From contig NZ_RPOI01000014.1 in assembly GCF_003818115.1 (NCBI RefSeq), positions 103,842 to 167,841 on the forward strand: a DNA stretch of 64,000 bases, given 5' to 3'. The DNA is from Citrobacter youngae. Its GTDB lineage: Bacteria > Pseudomonadota > Gammaproteobacteria > Enterobacterales > Enterobacteriaceae. A program made the translations under genes and the position numbers. This document shows positions 33,907 to 43,285 of this stretch, in pieces (positions within the stretch are counted from its first letter, which is position 1; each line of letters opens with the position of its first letter). Under the pieces are notes generated by a model, which saw only the letters and a list, made by a program, of their open reading frames with translations, did not search any database and was not told where the DNA came from.

Positions 33907-35208
33907 ATGCGTAAAATTAAAGGGTTACGTTGGTACATGATCGCACTGGTGACGCTTGGCACCGTGCTGGGTTACCTGACACGTAACACTGTGGCGGCAG
34001 CTGCGCCAACTCTGATGGAAGAGTTACACATCTCCACTCAACAGTATTCCTATATCATCGCAGCGTATTCTGCTGCTTACACCGTAATGCAACCCGTTGC
34101 TGGCTACGTGCTGGATGTGCTCGGCACCAAAGTAGGCTACGCGATGTTCGCCGTTCTGTGGGCCGTCTTCTGTGGTGCCACGGCTCTGGCTGGTAGCTGG
34201 GGTGGACTGGCACTGGCACGAGGCGCAGTCGGTGCCGCAGAAGCCGCGATGATCCCTGCGGGTCTGAAAGCCAGTTCAGAATGGTTCCCGGCAAAAGAGC
34301 GTTCGATTGCCGTAGGTTACTTTAACGTCGGCTCTTCTATTGGCGCGATGATCGCTCCGCCGCTGGTCGTGTGGGCTATCGTCATGCACAGCTGGCAGAT
34401 GGCGTTCATTATTTCTGGTGCCCTGAGCTTCATCTGGGCGATGTCCTGGCTTGTCTTCTATAAGCACCCGCGCGACCAGAAAAAACTGTCTGACGAAGAG
34501 CGTGATTACATCCTTAACGGTCAGGAATCACAGCATAAAAACAGCACAGCGAAGAAAATGTCGCTTGGCCAGATCCTGCGTAACCGCCAGTTCTGGGGTA
34601 TCGCACTGCCACGTTTTCTGGCAGAACCAGCCTGGGGGACATTCAACGCCTGGATCCCGCTGTTCATGTTTAAAGTCTACGGCTTTAACCTGAAAGAGAT
34701 CGCGATGTTCGCGTGGATGCCAATGCTGTTCGCTGACCTGGGCTGTATCATCGGGGGTTACTTACCGCCACTGTTCCAGCGCTGGTTCGGCGTAAACCTG
34801 ATCGTGTCCCGTAAAATGGTCGTCACCATGGGTGCACTGCTGATGATTGGCCCAGGGATGATTGGTCTGTTTACCAGCCCGTATATTGCTATTGCCCTGC
34901 TGTGCGTCGGTGGTTTTGCTCACCAGGCACTGTCTGGCGCGCTGATTACGCTCTCTTCTGACGTATTTGGCCGCAATGAGGTCGCGACAGCTAACGGCCT
35001 GACGGGGATGTCAGCCTGGCTGGCGAGTACTCTGTTTGCCCTGGTCGTTGGCGCCCTGGCTGATACCATCGGCTTTAGCCCGCTGTTCGCCGTACTGGCA
35101 GTATTCGACCTGCTCGGTGCGTTAGTCATCTGGACGGTACTGCAGAACAAATCGGCAAGCGAGATTGATTCAGGTCCGCAAACCGGCTCTCCCGCTACGC
35201 AAAATTAA
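33907..35208 (+). CDS. exuT: Hexuronate transporter (MFS)
   Basis: This 433-residue major facilitator of the anion:cation symporter family imports galacturonate and glucuronate. Twelve transmembrane segments are predicted, with family segments GTVLGYLTRNTVAAAAPTL, ARGAVGAAEAAMIPAG and FLAEPAWGTFNAWIPLF. The start MRKIKGLRWYM at 33907 matches E. coli; an ATG four codons earlier is less likely. Its substrates go to UxaC. It is followed by a strong terminator and then exuR. Confidence 0.95.
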   Translation: MRKIKGLRWYMIALVTLGTVLGYLTRNTVAAAAPTLMEELHISTQQYSYIIAAYSAAYTVMQPVAGYVLDVLGTKVGYAMFAVLWAVFCGATALAGSWGGLALARGAVGAAEAAMIPAGLKASSEWFPAKERSIAVGYFNVGSSIGAMIAPPLVVWAIVMHSWQMAFIISGALSFIWAMSWLVFYKHPRDQKKLSDEERDYILNGQESQHKNSTAKKMSLGQILRNRQFWGIALPRFLAEPAWGTFNAWIPLFMFKVYGFNLKEIAMFAWMPMLFADLGCIIGGYLPPLFQRWFGVNLIVSRKMVVTMGALLMIGPGMIGLFTSPYIAIALLCVGGFAHQALSGALITLSSDVFGRNEVATANGLTGMSAWLASTLFALVVGALADTIGFSPLFAVLAVFDLLGALVIWTVLQNKSASEIDSGPQTGSPATQN

Positions 35209-35241
35209 CCTGACGCTAGTCGTCATAGGTATATAATGCAG

Positions 35242-35269
35242 AGCCGCCAGTTAACTGGCGGCTTTTTTG
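35242..35269 (+). terminator. exuT terminator
   Basis: AGCCGCCAGTTAACTGGCGGCTTTTTT is a rho-independent terminator 33 bp after exuT. Confidence 0.93.
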
Positions 35270-35342
35270 TCGGTGCGAGTAGAGCCGCCATCGCAAAAGT
35301 GGTATAACAAATATAGTCTGCTGTATCATGCCTGGAGTGCAT

Positions 35343-36119
35343 ATGGAAATCACTGAACCACGACGTTTGTACCAACAACTTGCTGCCGACCTAAAAGAAC
35401 GCATCGAGCAAGGCGTCTATCTGGTGGGCGATAAACTTCCCGCCGAGCGCTTTATTGCCGATGAAAAGAATGTCAGCCGTACCGTGGTTCGTGAAGCGAT
35501 TATCATGCTCGAGGTTGAAGGCTACGTTGAGGTGCGTAAAGGATCAGGTATCCACGTCATCTCTAACCAACCCAAACATTATGTTGCTCCCGACGAAGGT
35601 CTGGAATTCGCCAGCTACGGTCCTTTTGAATTGCTGCAAGCGCGTCAGCTTATTGAGAGCAACATCGCCGAGTTTGCCGCCACCCAGGTGACCAAGCAGG
35701 ACATCATGAAACTGATGGAAATCCAGGAGAAGTCGCGCAACGAAAAAAGCTTTCGTGACTCCGAATGGGACCTGCAGTTCCATGTTCAGGTCGCGCTAGC
35801 GACGCAAAACTCAGCTCTGGCCGCCATTGTTGAAAAAATGTGGACTCAGCGCGTTCACAACCCCTACTGGAAGAAATTGCACGATCACATTGATCTGCGC
35901 ACGGTAGACAACTGGTGTGATGACCATGACCAGATCCTGCGGGCATTAATTCGCAAAGATCCGCATGCAGCCAAGCTGGCGATGTGGCAGCACCTTGAGA
36001 ACACGAAACAGATGCTGTTTAACGAAACCAGCGATGATTTCGAGTTCAACGCGGATCGTTACCTTTTCACGGAAAATCCGGTCGTTCATCTGGATACCGC
36101 GGCAAACAGCACAAAATAA
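35343..36119 (+). CDS. exuR: Hexuronate regulon repressor
   Basis: This 258-residue GntR/FadR-type repressor controls uxaCA, exuT and related genes and is released by hexuronates. The winged helix is at residues 8-75 ([42 protein letters not shown]), followed by an all-helical FCD ligand domain. The family start [13 protein letters not shown] at 35343 gives the E. coli length. A GGTATAAC motif just upstream (near 35300) may be an autoregulatory site. Confidence 0.95.
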   Translation: MEITEPRRLYQQLAADLKERIEQGVYLVGDKLPAERFIADEKNVSRTVVREAIIMLEVEGYVEVRKGSGIHVISNQPKHYVAPDEGLEFASYGPFELLQARQLIESNIAEFAATQVTKQDIMKLMEIQEKSRNEKSFRDSEWDLQFHVQVALATQNSALAAIVEKMWTQRVHNPYWKKLHDHIDLRTVDNWCDDHDQILRALIRKDPHAAKLAMWQHLENTKQMLFNETSDDFEFNADRYLFTENPVVHLDTAANSTK

Positions 36120-36468
36120 ACGTTCTGACTTTCACAGGCGCGATAACAGCGCCTGTTTCTGACACTCAGTAAGCATTAGGTATAAAGTGTCAGCCTGTGT
36201 AAATCCTCTCGCCTCACTCCCTTGCGATCAGCAAAATCAGAGTTCAACCACCGTAATTTATATAACGGACAACGTTGACCTTTGTTACAATTAGATGCTA
36301 TTTGAATTTTTATGTTTGAGAGCTTGCTTACTTCACAACTTTACAGGGAATAGTTCAGGCCGTGAATTTGTGTCAGACCGCGAACCATGTAAAAAACACC
36401 AATAAAATTGCGGCGTTACAAACTCCAGAAAACCGGCATGACAACAACCGATTCTCCAGGAATATTGA
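36120..36468. other. exuR-yqjA intergenic region
   Basis: The 349-bp stretch begins with the exuR terminator and continues as AT-rich promoter DNA for yqjA. I see no gene. E. coli yqjA-mzrA is CpxR-activated, but I could not pick out a convincing tandem GTAAA box. Confidence 0.5.
36134..36160 (+). terminator. exuR terminator
   Basis: CAGGCGC-GATAACA-GCGCCTG followed by TTTCT, 15 bp after exuR. Confidence 0.8.
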
Positions 36469-37131
36469 ATGGAACTACTGACTCAATTATTGAATGCTTT
36501 ATGGGCTCAGGATTTTGAAACTCTGGCCAATCCTTCCATGATTGGTATGCTGTATTTTGTACTGTTTACAATTTTGTTTCTGGAAAATGGGTTGCTACCC
36601 GCGGCCTTTTTACCTGGTGACAGTTTGCTGGTACTGGTCGGCGTTCTTATTGCCAAAGGCGCAATGGGTTTTCCGCAAACGGTACTGCTACTCACCACCG
36701 CAGCCAGCCTCGGTTGTTGGCTCAGCTATATTCAGGGCCGATGGTTGGGTAATACCCGCACTGTGCAGAACTGGCTTTCACATCTTCCGGCTCATTATCA
36801 CCAACGCGCGCATCATCTTTTCCACAAGCATGGCTTATCCGCGCTGTTGGTCGGTCGCTTCATTGCGTTCGTCAGAACATTACTGCCGACCATTGCCGGG
36901 CTGTCAGGCCTGAATAATGCACGTTTTCAGTTCTTCAACTGGATGAGCGGGCTATTGTGGGTACTGATTCTGACCACGCTAGGCTATCTACTGGGCAAAA
37001 CACCTGTTTTTCTTAAGTATGAAGATCAGTTGATGTCTTGCCTGATGCTGCTTCCTGTCGTATTACTGGTGGTTGGCCTGGCCGGTTCACTGGTTGTACT
37101 CTGGAAAAAGAAATACGGGAACCGAGGGTAA
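36469..37131 (+). CDS. yqjA: DedA-family membrane protein
   Basis: This 220-residue DedA protein has hydrophobic segments separated by the family motifs [18 protein letters not shown] and [17 protein letters not shown], with the conserved acidic and arginine residues. E. coli YqjA is needed for growth at alkaline pH and for drug tolerance, probably as a proton-dependent transporter. It is followed 3 bp later by mzrA, which suggests one operon. Confidence 0.94.
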   Translation: MELLTQLLNALWAQDFETLANPSMIGMLYFVLFTILFLENGLLPAAFLPGDSLLVLVGVLIAKGAMGFPQTVLLLTTAASLGCWLSYIQGRWLGNTRTVQNWLSHLPAHYHQRAHHLFHKHGLSALLVGRFIAFVRTLLPTIAGLSGLNNARFQFFNWMSGLLWVLILTTLGYLLGKTPVFLKYEDQLMSCLMLLPVVLLVVGLAGSLVVLWKKKYGNRG

Positions 37132-37134
37132 ATT

Positions 37135-37518
37135 ATGCTGAAATCACGCATAACGATCCGACGACTGGCCTGGTCCACCACCTTTATGTTGTTTATCGGC
37201 GCGTTGCTCCTGACCTGGTCGGTCATCCGCCAGCAGGAGTCAACGCTTGCCATTCGTGCTGTAAACCAAGGAGCCAGCATGCCTGATGGCTTCTCTATCT
37301 GGCATCACCTGGACGCCAACGGCATTCGCTTTAAAAGCATTACTCCGCAAAATGACGCGCTGCTGATCACCTTTGATTCCAGCGCGCAGAGCGCAGCCGC
37401 AAAGGTCGTGCTGAACCGAACGTTGCCACACGGCTTCGTTATCGCTCAACAGGATGATGACAATCAGGCAGTGCAGTGGTTATCTCGTTTACGGGATACA
37501 CCGCATCGCTTTGGTTAA
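37135..37518 (+). CDS. mzrA: EnvZ/OmpR regulon modulator
   Basis: This 127-residue small inner membrane protein (YqjB) has one N-terminal transmembrane helix at about residues 12-30 ([18 protein letters not shown]) and a periplasmic tail. In E. coli it binds EnvZ and links the Cpx envelope stress response to OmpR output. The length is the same as in E. coli. It lies 3 bp after yqjA. Confidence 0.92.
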   Translation: MLKSRITIRRLAWSTTFMLFIGALLLTWSVIRQQESTLAIRAVNQGASMPDGFSIWHHLDANGIRFKSITPQNDALLITFDSSAQSAAAKVVLNRTLPHGFVIAQQDDDNQAVQWLSRLRDTPHRFG

Positions 37519-37666
37519 TCTCCAGGAATCTGAATTAGATCACTCACTTTGGTGATTTCACCGTTTAGTGCCTATGATTAATAAACTGAAGTTATGACCT
37601 ACAGCTTTATTATTCTGGAGCATCGACCACAAAACATCGGGTCGCATCACAATGGAAGGTTCAAGA

Positions 37667-38035
37667 ATGAAATACCGCATCGCTTTGGCCATTAGCCTTT
37701 TCGCACTCAGCGCCGGCAGCTACGCGTCCACCCTCTGTCAGGAAAAAGAACAAGATATTCAGCGGGAAATTAGTTATGCCGAAAAGCACAATAATCAGAG
37801 CCGCATCAATGGGTTAAACAAAGCGCTTAGTGAAGTTCGGGCAAACTGTACTGACAGCAAACTGCGCGCGAATCACCAGAAAAAAATCGCAGAGCAGAAA
37901 AATGAGATAGCCGAACGTCAGCGTGATTTAGCCGAAGCTAAGCAAAAAGGCGATGCGGATAAAATCGCAAAACGCGAACGTAAGCTTGCAGAAGCTCAGA
38001 AAGAGCTGAAAGAACTTGAGACCCGCGATTACTAA
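37667..38035 (+). CDS. yqjC: YqjC periplasmic coiled-coil protein (DUF1090)
   Basis: This 122-residue protein has a cleavable signal peptide (MKYRIALAISLFALSAGSYA), then a highly charged, Lys/Glu/Gln-rich helix with AEQKNEIAERQRDLAEAKQ-type heptads, consistent with a coiled coil. The function is unknown. The start at 37667 places the signal peptide properly. It heads the yqjCDEK cluster, with yqjD 33 bp downstream. Confidence 0.9.
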   Translation: MKYRIALAISLFALSAGSYASTLCQEKEQDIQREISYAEKHNNQSRINGLNKALSEVRANCTDSKLRANHQKKIAEQKNEIAERQRDLAEAKQKGDADKIAKRERKLAEAQKELKELETRDY

Positions 38036-38068
38036 GTAAGGTAACTACCCACTCACCTGGAGAAAACT

Positions 38069-38374
38069 ATGTCAAAAGATAACGCTACGGAAAATCTGCG
38101 CGCTGAACTGAAATCCCTTGCGGATACGCTCGAAGAAGTACTGAGCTCCTCTGGCGATAAGTCGAAGGAAGAGATGAGTAAAATTCGCAGCAAAGCCGAA
38201 CATGCGCTGCGCGAGAGCCGCCATCGTCTGAGCGAGACCAGCGATGTGATTGCTAAGCAAACCCGTGAAGCGGCCGCTAAAGCCGACAACTATGTGCGCG
38301 AAAACCCATGGACAGGCGTCGGCATTGGCGCTGCGGTCGGTGTGGTGCTTGGTGTACTGCTGTCGCGCCGCTAA
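38069..38374 (+). CDS. yqjD: ElaB/YqjD family membrane-anchored ribosome-binding protein
   Basis: This 101-residue protein (DUF883) has a charged helical body and a C-terminal transmembrane anchor (GVGIGAAVGVVLGVLLSRR). E. coli YqjD binds stationary-phase ribosomes and tethers them to the inner membrane, and is under RpoS control. The C-terminal VRENPWTGVGIGA is the family signature. It is followed 2 bp later by yqjE. Confidence 0.94.
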   Translation: MSKDNATENLRAELKSLADTLEEVLSSSGDKSKEEMSKIRSKAEHALRESRHRLSETSDVIAKQTREAAAKADNYVRENPWTGVGIGAAVGVVLGVLLSRR

Positions 38375-38376
38375 CA

Positions 38377-38772
38377 ATGGCTGACTCTCAACACGCACAA
38401 GGTCCAGGCAAAAGCGTCCTGGGGATTGGACAACGGGTCCTGACGATTTTTGTTGAGATCGTAGAGACGCGGCTGCGGTTGGCCGTCGTTGAGCTGGAAG
38501 AGGAAAAAGCCAATCTCATCCAGATCCTGCTGATGCTTGGGCTGACCATGCTGTTCGCGGCGTTTGGTCTGATGAGCCTGATGGTGCTTATCATCTGGGC
38601 CATCGACCCTCAATATCGCCTGAACGCCATGATTGCCACTACCGTTGTGCTGTTGCTTTTAGCGCTTATCGGTGGGCTATGGACGTTGCGGAAAGCGCGT
38701 AAAACAACGCTGCTGCGCCATACGCGCAATGAACTCGCTAACGACAGGAAGGCCCTGGAGGATGAGGCATAA
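38377..38772 (+). CDS. yqjE: YqjE inner membrane protein
   Basis: This 131-residue phage-holin-superfamily III-like membrane protein has two adjacent hydrophobic helices (about residues 45-72 and 80-105) flanked by charged helices. The family segment is VETRLRLAVVELEEEKANL. The ATG at 38377 (MADSQHAQGPGKS) is the E. coli-type start; the upstream open frame lies in yqjD. The stop overlaps the yqjK start by one base. The function is unknown, but co-occurrence with yqjD suggests a membrane role in stationary phase. Confidence 0.92.
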   Translation: MADSQHAQGPGKSVLGIGQRVLTIFVEIVETRLRLAVVELEEEKANLIQILLMLGLTMLFAAFGLMSLMVLIIWAIDPQYRLNAMIATTVVLLLLALIGGLWTLRKARKTTLLRHTRNELANDRKALEDEA

Positions 38773-39071
38773 TGAGCAGTAAAGTCGAACGTCTACAGCG
38801 TAAGGCGCAACTGCTTGGACAGATCCAGCAGCAACGGCTGGATCTGTCAGCCACTCGCCGCGACTGGCTGGAGGCTACTGAAGTCTACGATCGCGGCTGG
38901 AAAACGCTGTTGAACCTGCGTGGTTGGGTGTTAGTCGGGAGCAGTATTATGGCGGTTCGCACCATCCGTAATCCGAACCTGCTGGTACGCTGGGCCAAAC
39001 GCGGCTTTAGCGCCTGGAGCATCTGGCGTCTGGTGAAATCGACCATCAGACAACAGCAGTTGCGCGGCTGA
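38772..39071 (+). CDS. yqjK: YqjK-like protein
   Basis: This 99-residue basic protein has an N-terminal helical segment (SSKVERLQRKAQLLGQIQQQ) and a central hydrophobic stretch around WVLVGSSIMAV. It is encoded in the overlapping yqjE-yqjK arrangement (TAATG), so translation is coupled. No biochemical role is known. It ends the yqjCDEK cluster. Confidence 0.9.
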   Translation: MSSKVERLQRKAQLLGQIQQQRLDLSATRRDWLEATEVYDRGWKTLLNLRGWVLVGSSIMAVRTIRNPNLLVRWAKRGFSAWSIWRLVKSTIRQQQLRG

Positions 39072-39245
39072 TCCCCTCACCTTCCACCTAACCTCAAATT
39101 TTTTGAAAATTTCTGACAGTTTTCCTTGCTAACAATTCTCATTAGCCACGTTTATTATTCTCTTCATCGACAGCAATGACGCCCTCTGCGGCGTCGTTGC
39201 ACAAAAAACACAATAAGCCGCCTGAGTGGTTTCCTGGAGAGTATG

Positions 39246-39638
39246 ATGAAGAAATTAGAAGATGTTGGTGTACTGGTAGCGCGCATTCTGATGCCAATCC
39301 TGTTTATTACCGCAGGTTGGGGAAAAATCACCGGATATGCGGGTACCCAACAGTACATGGAAGCCATGGGCGTCCCAGGATTTATGTTGCCGCTGGTGAT
39401 TCTGCTTGAGTTTGGCGGCGGTCTGGCAATTCTGTTCGGTTTCCTGACCCGTACTACCGCGCTGTTCACCGCAGGCTTCACGCTGCTGACGGCATTCCTC
39501 TTCCACAGCAACTTTGCGGAAGGTGTGAACTCTCTGATGTTTATGAAAAACCTGACCATCTCAGGCGGCTTCCTGCTGCTGGCTATCACCGGTCCGGGCG
39601 CATTCAGTATTGACCGCGTACTGAATAAAAAGTGGTAA
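39246..39638 (+). CDS. yqjF: DoxX-family membrane protein
   Basis: This 130-residue DoxX-family protein has four transmembrane helices and the family motif ILMPILFITAGWGKI. In E. coli the yqjF promoter responds to breakdown products of 2,4-dinitrotoluene through the LysR regulator YhaJ, encoded here 3 kb downstream. The start could be the ATG at 39243 or 39246. The physiological role is unclear, probably quinone or redox stress, as suggested by neighbouring yqjG. Confidence 0.93.
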   Translation: MKKLEDVGVLVARILMPILFITAGWGKITGYAGTQQYMEAMGVPGFMLPLVILLEFGGGLAILFGFLTRTTALFTAGFTLLTAFLFHSNFAEGVNSLMFMKNLTISGGFLLLAITGPGAFSIDRVLNKKW

Positions 39639-39659
39639 GCAAACTATACTGAACACATC

Positions 39660-39690
39660 AAAAAGCGAGGAGATATCTCCTCGCTTTTGC
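39660..39690 (+). terminator. yqjF terminator
   Basis: AAAAGCGAGGAGATATCTCCTCGCTTTTG is a strong, nearly perfect hairpin directly before the yqjG ribosome site. Confidence 0.85.
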
Positions 39691-39709
39691 TATCTGAGGA
39701 GCGAAAATT

Positions 39710-40696
39710 ATGGGACAACTCATTGACGGCGTCTGGCATGACACCTGGTACGACACCAAATCAACCGGGGGGAAATTTCAACGCTCTGCATCGGCTTTCC
39801 GTAACTGGCTCACCGCGGATGGCGCCCCAGGCCCAACGGGTGAAGGTGGCTTCGCCGCCGAAAAAGACCGCTATCACCTGTACGTTTCTCTGGCCTGTCC
39901 GTGGGCGCATCGCACGCTGATTTTGCGTAAACTCAAAGGGCTGGAACCATTTATTTCCGTTTCCGTTGTCAATCCGCTGATGCTGGAAAACGGCTGGACC
40001 TTTGATGACAACTTCCCAGCGGCCACCGGCGATACGCTTTACCAGCACGAGTTTCTCTATCAACTGTATTTACACGCCGATCCGCACTACAGCGGCCGGG
40101 TAACGGTTCCGGTGCTGTGGGATAAAAAAAATCACACCATCGTGAGCAACGAATCTGCAGAAATCATCCGCATGTTTAACACTGCGTTTGATGCGCTGGG
40201 TGCGAAAGCCGGGGATTACTATCCACCGACTCTGCAAAGTAAAATTGACGATCTGAACAGTTGGATTTATGACAACGTCAATAACGGCGTATATAAAGCC
40301 GGGTTTGCCACCAGCCAGGAAGCTTACGACGACGCCGTAGAAAAAGTCTTTCAATCGCTGGCGCGACTGGAGCAGATCCTGGGTCAGCATCGCTACCTGA
40401 CCGGCGACCAGCTAACCGAGGCCGATATTCGCCTGTGGACCACGCTGGTACGTTTTGATCCGGTTTATGTCACCCACTTCAAGTGCGACAAACACCGCAT
40501 CAGTGACTACCTGAATCTGTACGGTTTTCTGCGTGATATCTACCAGATGCCAGGCATTGCGGAGACCGTCAATTTCGATCACATCCGCAATCACTACTTC
40601 CGTAGCCACAAAACGATCAACCCGACCGGTATTATTTCAATCGGCCCGTGGCAGGACCTCAGCGAACCTCATGGACGTGACAGCCGTTTTGCATAA
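39710..40696 (+). CDS. yqjG: Glutathionyl-hydroquinone reductase
   Basis: This 328-residue Xi-class glutathione transferase reduces glutathionyl-hydroquinones, freeing hydroquinone and glutathione disulfide. The catalytic Cys63 lies in SLACPWAHRT. The C-terminal helical domain has GHQHRYLTGDQ-like sequence (QILGQHRYLTGDQLTEADIR). Length and sequence are close to the E. coli protein. It follows yqjF and is separated from it by a terminator. Confidence 0.95.
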   Translation: MGQLIDGVWHDTWYDTKSTGGKFQRSASAFRNWLTADGAPGPTGEGGFAAEKDRYHLYVSLACPWAHRTLILRKLKGLEPFISVSVVNPLMLENGWTFDDNFPAATGDTLYQHEFLYQLYLHADPHYSGRVTVPVLWDKKNHTIVSNESAEIIRMFNTAFDALGAKAGDYYPPTLQSKIDDLNSWIYDNVNNGVYKAGFATSQEAYDDAVEKVFQSLARLEQILGQHRYLTGDQLTEADIRLWTTLVRFDPVYVTHFKCDKHRISDYLNLYGFLRDIYQMPGIAETVNFDHIRNHYFRSHKTINPTGIISIGPWQDLSEPHGRDSRFA

Positions 40697-41153
40697 TTTA
40701 CACAGGTCTCCTTGGGGGGAATGCTTGTCAGTTAAGCATTCTGCAGAACATGAGATTTCGACTCAGGGTTCCGTTCACCTCAGCGGTATCACTTTTCTGA
40801 AGCGCTGATACCCGTGAACGTGCAAGGGAGGCTCACCGCCGCCTCCCTTGCAACCCAGGCTCCCGGCGGGAATGTAAAGGGCGTGGCGGAGAACGCCCTT
40901 TACACGTTCACAGGAATCGGTGTTTCAGAGAAACTATGAACATGAGGTGAACGGAACCCTTTCTCTGAGAGAGCATATTCATAACTTCTACCCACACAGG
41001 CGATACTTTCTGAAACTGAGGCGTTAACTGAATAGCATTACCCATCTGCAGGCCAAATAATTAATACTACAAACATTTACCAGCATTCCATTCGCAGCTA
41101 TTCTTAATTTGATTGCTTTAAAAACAAGTAATTGAACGCAGAACGAGGCGAAA
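40697..41153. other. Gap between yqjG and yhaH holding a large structured repeat
   Basis: The 457-bp stretch contains a short hairpin after yqjG (GAATGCTT/AAGCATTC, 40719-40741) and the multi-branched palindromic element at 40766-40959, then AT-rich DNA with the yhaH promoter. No credible gene is seen. Confidence 0.7.
40766..40959. repeat. Multi-branched palindromic element with 17-bp perfect terminal repeats
   Basis: Perfect 17-bp inverted repeats GGGTTCCGTTCACCTCA (40766-40782) and its complement (40943-40959) enclose nested stems. These are GGTATCA/TGATACC (40785-40791 and 40806-40812), GTGAACGTG/CACGTTCAC (40814-40822 and 40903-40911), an 11-bp hairpin GCAAGGGAGGC (40822-40851) and a 12-bp hairpin TGTAAAGGGCGT (40873-40904). 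It contains no gene. It could be a dispersed element or a structured RNA; I do not recognise the family. Confidence 0.75.
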
Positions 41154-41519
41154 ATGGATTGGTATTTAAACGTATTAAAGAACTACTTTGGTTTTGGTGG
41201 TCGTGCACGGCGCAAAGAGTACTGGATGTTTATTTTGGTCAACATCATCTTTACGTTCGTGCTGAGCGTGTTAGACAGGATGTTTGGCTGGCAACGCACC
41301 GGGGGAGAAGGCGTATTAACAACGATTTATGCAATTCTGGTTTTTATACCGTGGTGGGCGGTACAGTTCCGGCGTTTACATGACACCGACCGTTCAGCCT
41401 GGTGGCTACTGGTGCTGCTGATCCCGATCGTCGGCTGGTTGGTCATCATTATTTTCAACTGTCAAAACGGCACACCGGGGAGCAACCGCTTCGGCGCTGA
41501 CCCCAAACAGTTGTCCTGA
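41154..41519 (+). CDS. yhaH: DUF805 inner membrane protein
   Basis: This 121-residue DUF805 protein has four predicted membrane helices. The family features are the early GRARRKEYWMF motif, IPWWAVQFRRLHDTDRSAWW, and a cytoplasmic tail NCQNGTPGSNRFG. E. coli YhaH has the same length; the function is unknown. It shares a bidirectional terminator with yhaJ. Confidence 0.93.
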   Translation: MDWYLNVLKNYFGFGGRARRKEYWMFILVNIIFTFVLSVLDRMFGWQRTGGEGVLTTIYAILVFIPWWAVQFRRLHDTDRSAWWLLVLLIPIVGWLVIIIFNCQNGTPGSNRFGADPKQLS

Positions 41520-41524
41520 ATTTA

Positions 41525-41556
41525 AATACGCCCCTTCCGTTGAAGGGGCGTATTTC
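41525..41556. terminator. Bidirectional terminator between yhaH and yhaJ
   Basis: AATACGCCCCTTCC-GTT-GAAGGGGCGTATTT has A-rich and T-rich flanks and can serve both convergent genes. Confidence 0.9.
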
Positions 41557-42453
41557 TTATTTCCCGGCAAACAGCTTGGGGATTTCCCGCAAACACCAGG
41601 ACTTCGCTTCGCCCATACTGTCCCGACGCCAGGCCATGATGATATCTATTTCGTTTGTCGATTCCGGGCTAACCACACGCAGCCGGCCAGCCGCAATATC
41701 CGCTTCCACCAGCGGGTATGGCATCGTCGCCACGCCAAGTCCAGCCAACAGCGCCTGGCGTTTATCTTCTATCGTACTCACCGTCAGGCGTGGTTGTTTA
41801 TCGAGAAGCTGAACTGTCAGCACCGGGCGCTCACGGGCAGTATCCGCCACCGCTATGCCCCGGTACTTCACACGAGTGACTTCTGACAACGGTTCCGGCT
41901 CCTGGTGGATCGGGTGATCCGGCGCCGCCACATACACGTTCATCAGCGAGTACAGCTTGCGCGAGTTAATTTCTGATGATGAGCGGAAATGCATATCCGG
42001 CGCGATCACGATATCCGCTCTGCCCTGCTCCAGACGCTCCCACGCCCCGGCCAGCACTTCAGTGATGACGGAAAGCTGCGTGTTCGCCTTTCCGGCAAGG
42101 CGGTCAATAAGCGGGAAGAATGCCGCCGTTGGCACCAACGCTTCAGTGACAATCGTCAGATGCGTTTCCCAACCACGGGCCAGTGCTTCAGCATCGGTCG
42201 TCAGTTTATCCGCAGCCTCCAGCAACACGCGGCCACGTTCAAGCAGCATACGCCCGACGTTGGTAAATTTTGTGCGGTGACCTGAGCGGTCAAACAGCAC
42301 CACGTCCAGCTCTTCTTCCAGTTTCTGCATGGTGTAGCTGAGGGCGGAAGGTACGCGTCCCAGTTCATCTGCCGCGGCGGCAAAGCTGCCGCGCCTGTCT
42401 ATTGCGTCCATGACGCGTAACGCTTCAAGCGTTAAAGCCCGTTCTTTGGCCAT
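41557..42453 (-). CDS. yhaJ: LysR-family regulator
   Basis: This 298-residue LysR regulator has an N-terminal winged helix (TLEALRVMDAIDRRGSFAAAADELGRVPSALSYTMQKLEEEL) and a periplasmic-binding-protein-like ligand domain. E. coli YhaJ mediates the yqjF response to dinitrotoluene products and affects virulence genes in pathogenic strains. The start MAKERALTLEALR at 42453 matches E. coli; a 23-codon upstream extension lacks support. It diverges from yhaK over about 100 bp. Confidence 0.93.
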   Translation of the reverse strand: MAKERALTLEALRVMDAIDRRGSFAAAADELGRVPSALSYTMQKLEEELDVVLFDRSGHRTKFTNVGRMLLERGRVLLEAADKLTTDAEALARGWETHLTIVTEALVPTAAFFPLIDRLAGKANTQLSVITEVLAGAWERLEQGRADIVIAPDMHFRSSSEINSRKLYSLMNVYVAAPDHPIHQEPEPLSEVTRVKYRGIAVADTARERPVLTVQLLDKQPRLTVSTIEDKRQALLAGLGVATMPYPLVEADIAAGRLRVVSPESTNEIDIIMAWRRDSMGEAKSWCLREIPKLFAGK

Positions 42454-42557
42454 CTCGTTCTCATTCAGGAAATTTGAACATACCGGGCAGAATATCTGGC
42501 TAACAATGCAGCGTCTAGCCATTTAACATAAAAGGAAGTAAAGAGAGGTCAAGAACT

Positions 42558-43259
42558 ATGATTACTACCCGTACAGCCAAACAATGCGGGCAAGCAGACT
42601 ACGGCTGGCTGCAGGCCCGTTATACCTTCTCCTTTGGACACTATTTTGATCCTAAACTGCTGGGTTATGCCTCGCTGCGTGTTCTGAACCAGGAAGTTCT
42701 GGCACCGGGGGCCTCTTTCCAGCCACGTACCTATCCAAAGGTTGATATCGTCAATCTGATCCTCGAAGGGGAAGCAGAGTATCGCGACAGCGAAGGTAAC
42801 CATATTCAGGCCAAAGCCGGAGAGGTGTTACTGCTCGCTACGCAACCTGGGATCAGCTACAGCGAGCACAATATCAGCAAAGATAAGCCCCTGACCAGAA
42901 TGCAGCTATGGCTGGACGCCTGCCCGCAGCGCGAAAACACCTGCGTGCAAAAAGCGACGCTGAATGCCGGCAAACATCAACTGCTTGCTTCACCTGACGG
43001 TGAACAGGGTAGCCTGCATCTTCGCCAGCAGGTCTGGGTACATCATGTTGAGTTGCAAAAAGGTGAATCACTGAGTTTTCAGTTACATGGACCTCGCGCG
43101 TATTTGCAGTCGATCCATGGCACGTTCCACGCGGTCACTTCAGGTGCCGAAAAAGAGGCGCTTACCTGCGGTGATGGCGCATTTATTCGTGATGAAACTA
43201 ACATAACGTTAGTTGCCGATACCCCATTGCGCGCTTTGCTGATAGATTTGCCCGTATAG
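42558..43259 (+). CDS. yhaK: Pirin-family bicupin protein
   Basis: This 233-residue redox-sensitive bicupin has the pirin features GQADYGWLQARYTFSFGHYFDP and, later, YPKVDIVNLILEGEAEYRDSEGN-type cupin strands. E. coli YhaK has the same length and lacks the metal-binding residues of classical pirins. Its divergent position beside yhaJ suggests regulation by YhaJ, which is inference. Confidence 0.92.
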   Translation: MITTRTAKQCGQADYGWLQARYTFSFGHYFDPKLLGYASLRVLNQEVLAPGASFQPRTYPKVDIVNLILEGEAEYRDSEGNHIQAKAGEVLLLATQPGISYSEHNISKDKPLTRMQLWLDACPQRENTCVQKATLNAGKHQLLASPDGEQGSLHLRQQVWVHHVELQKGESLSFQLHGPRAYLQSIHGTFHAVTSGAEKEALTCGDGAFIRDETNITLVADTPLRALLIDLPV

Positions 43260-43285
43260 TCATTGGAATCAAGGGAGTACGACTA

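Noticed and set aside
40533..40808. 91-codon frame running from yqjG into the palindromic element
   Set aside because: It starts inside yqjG in another phase and ends in repeat DNA.
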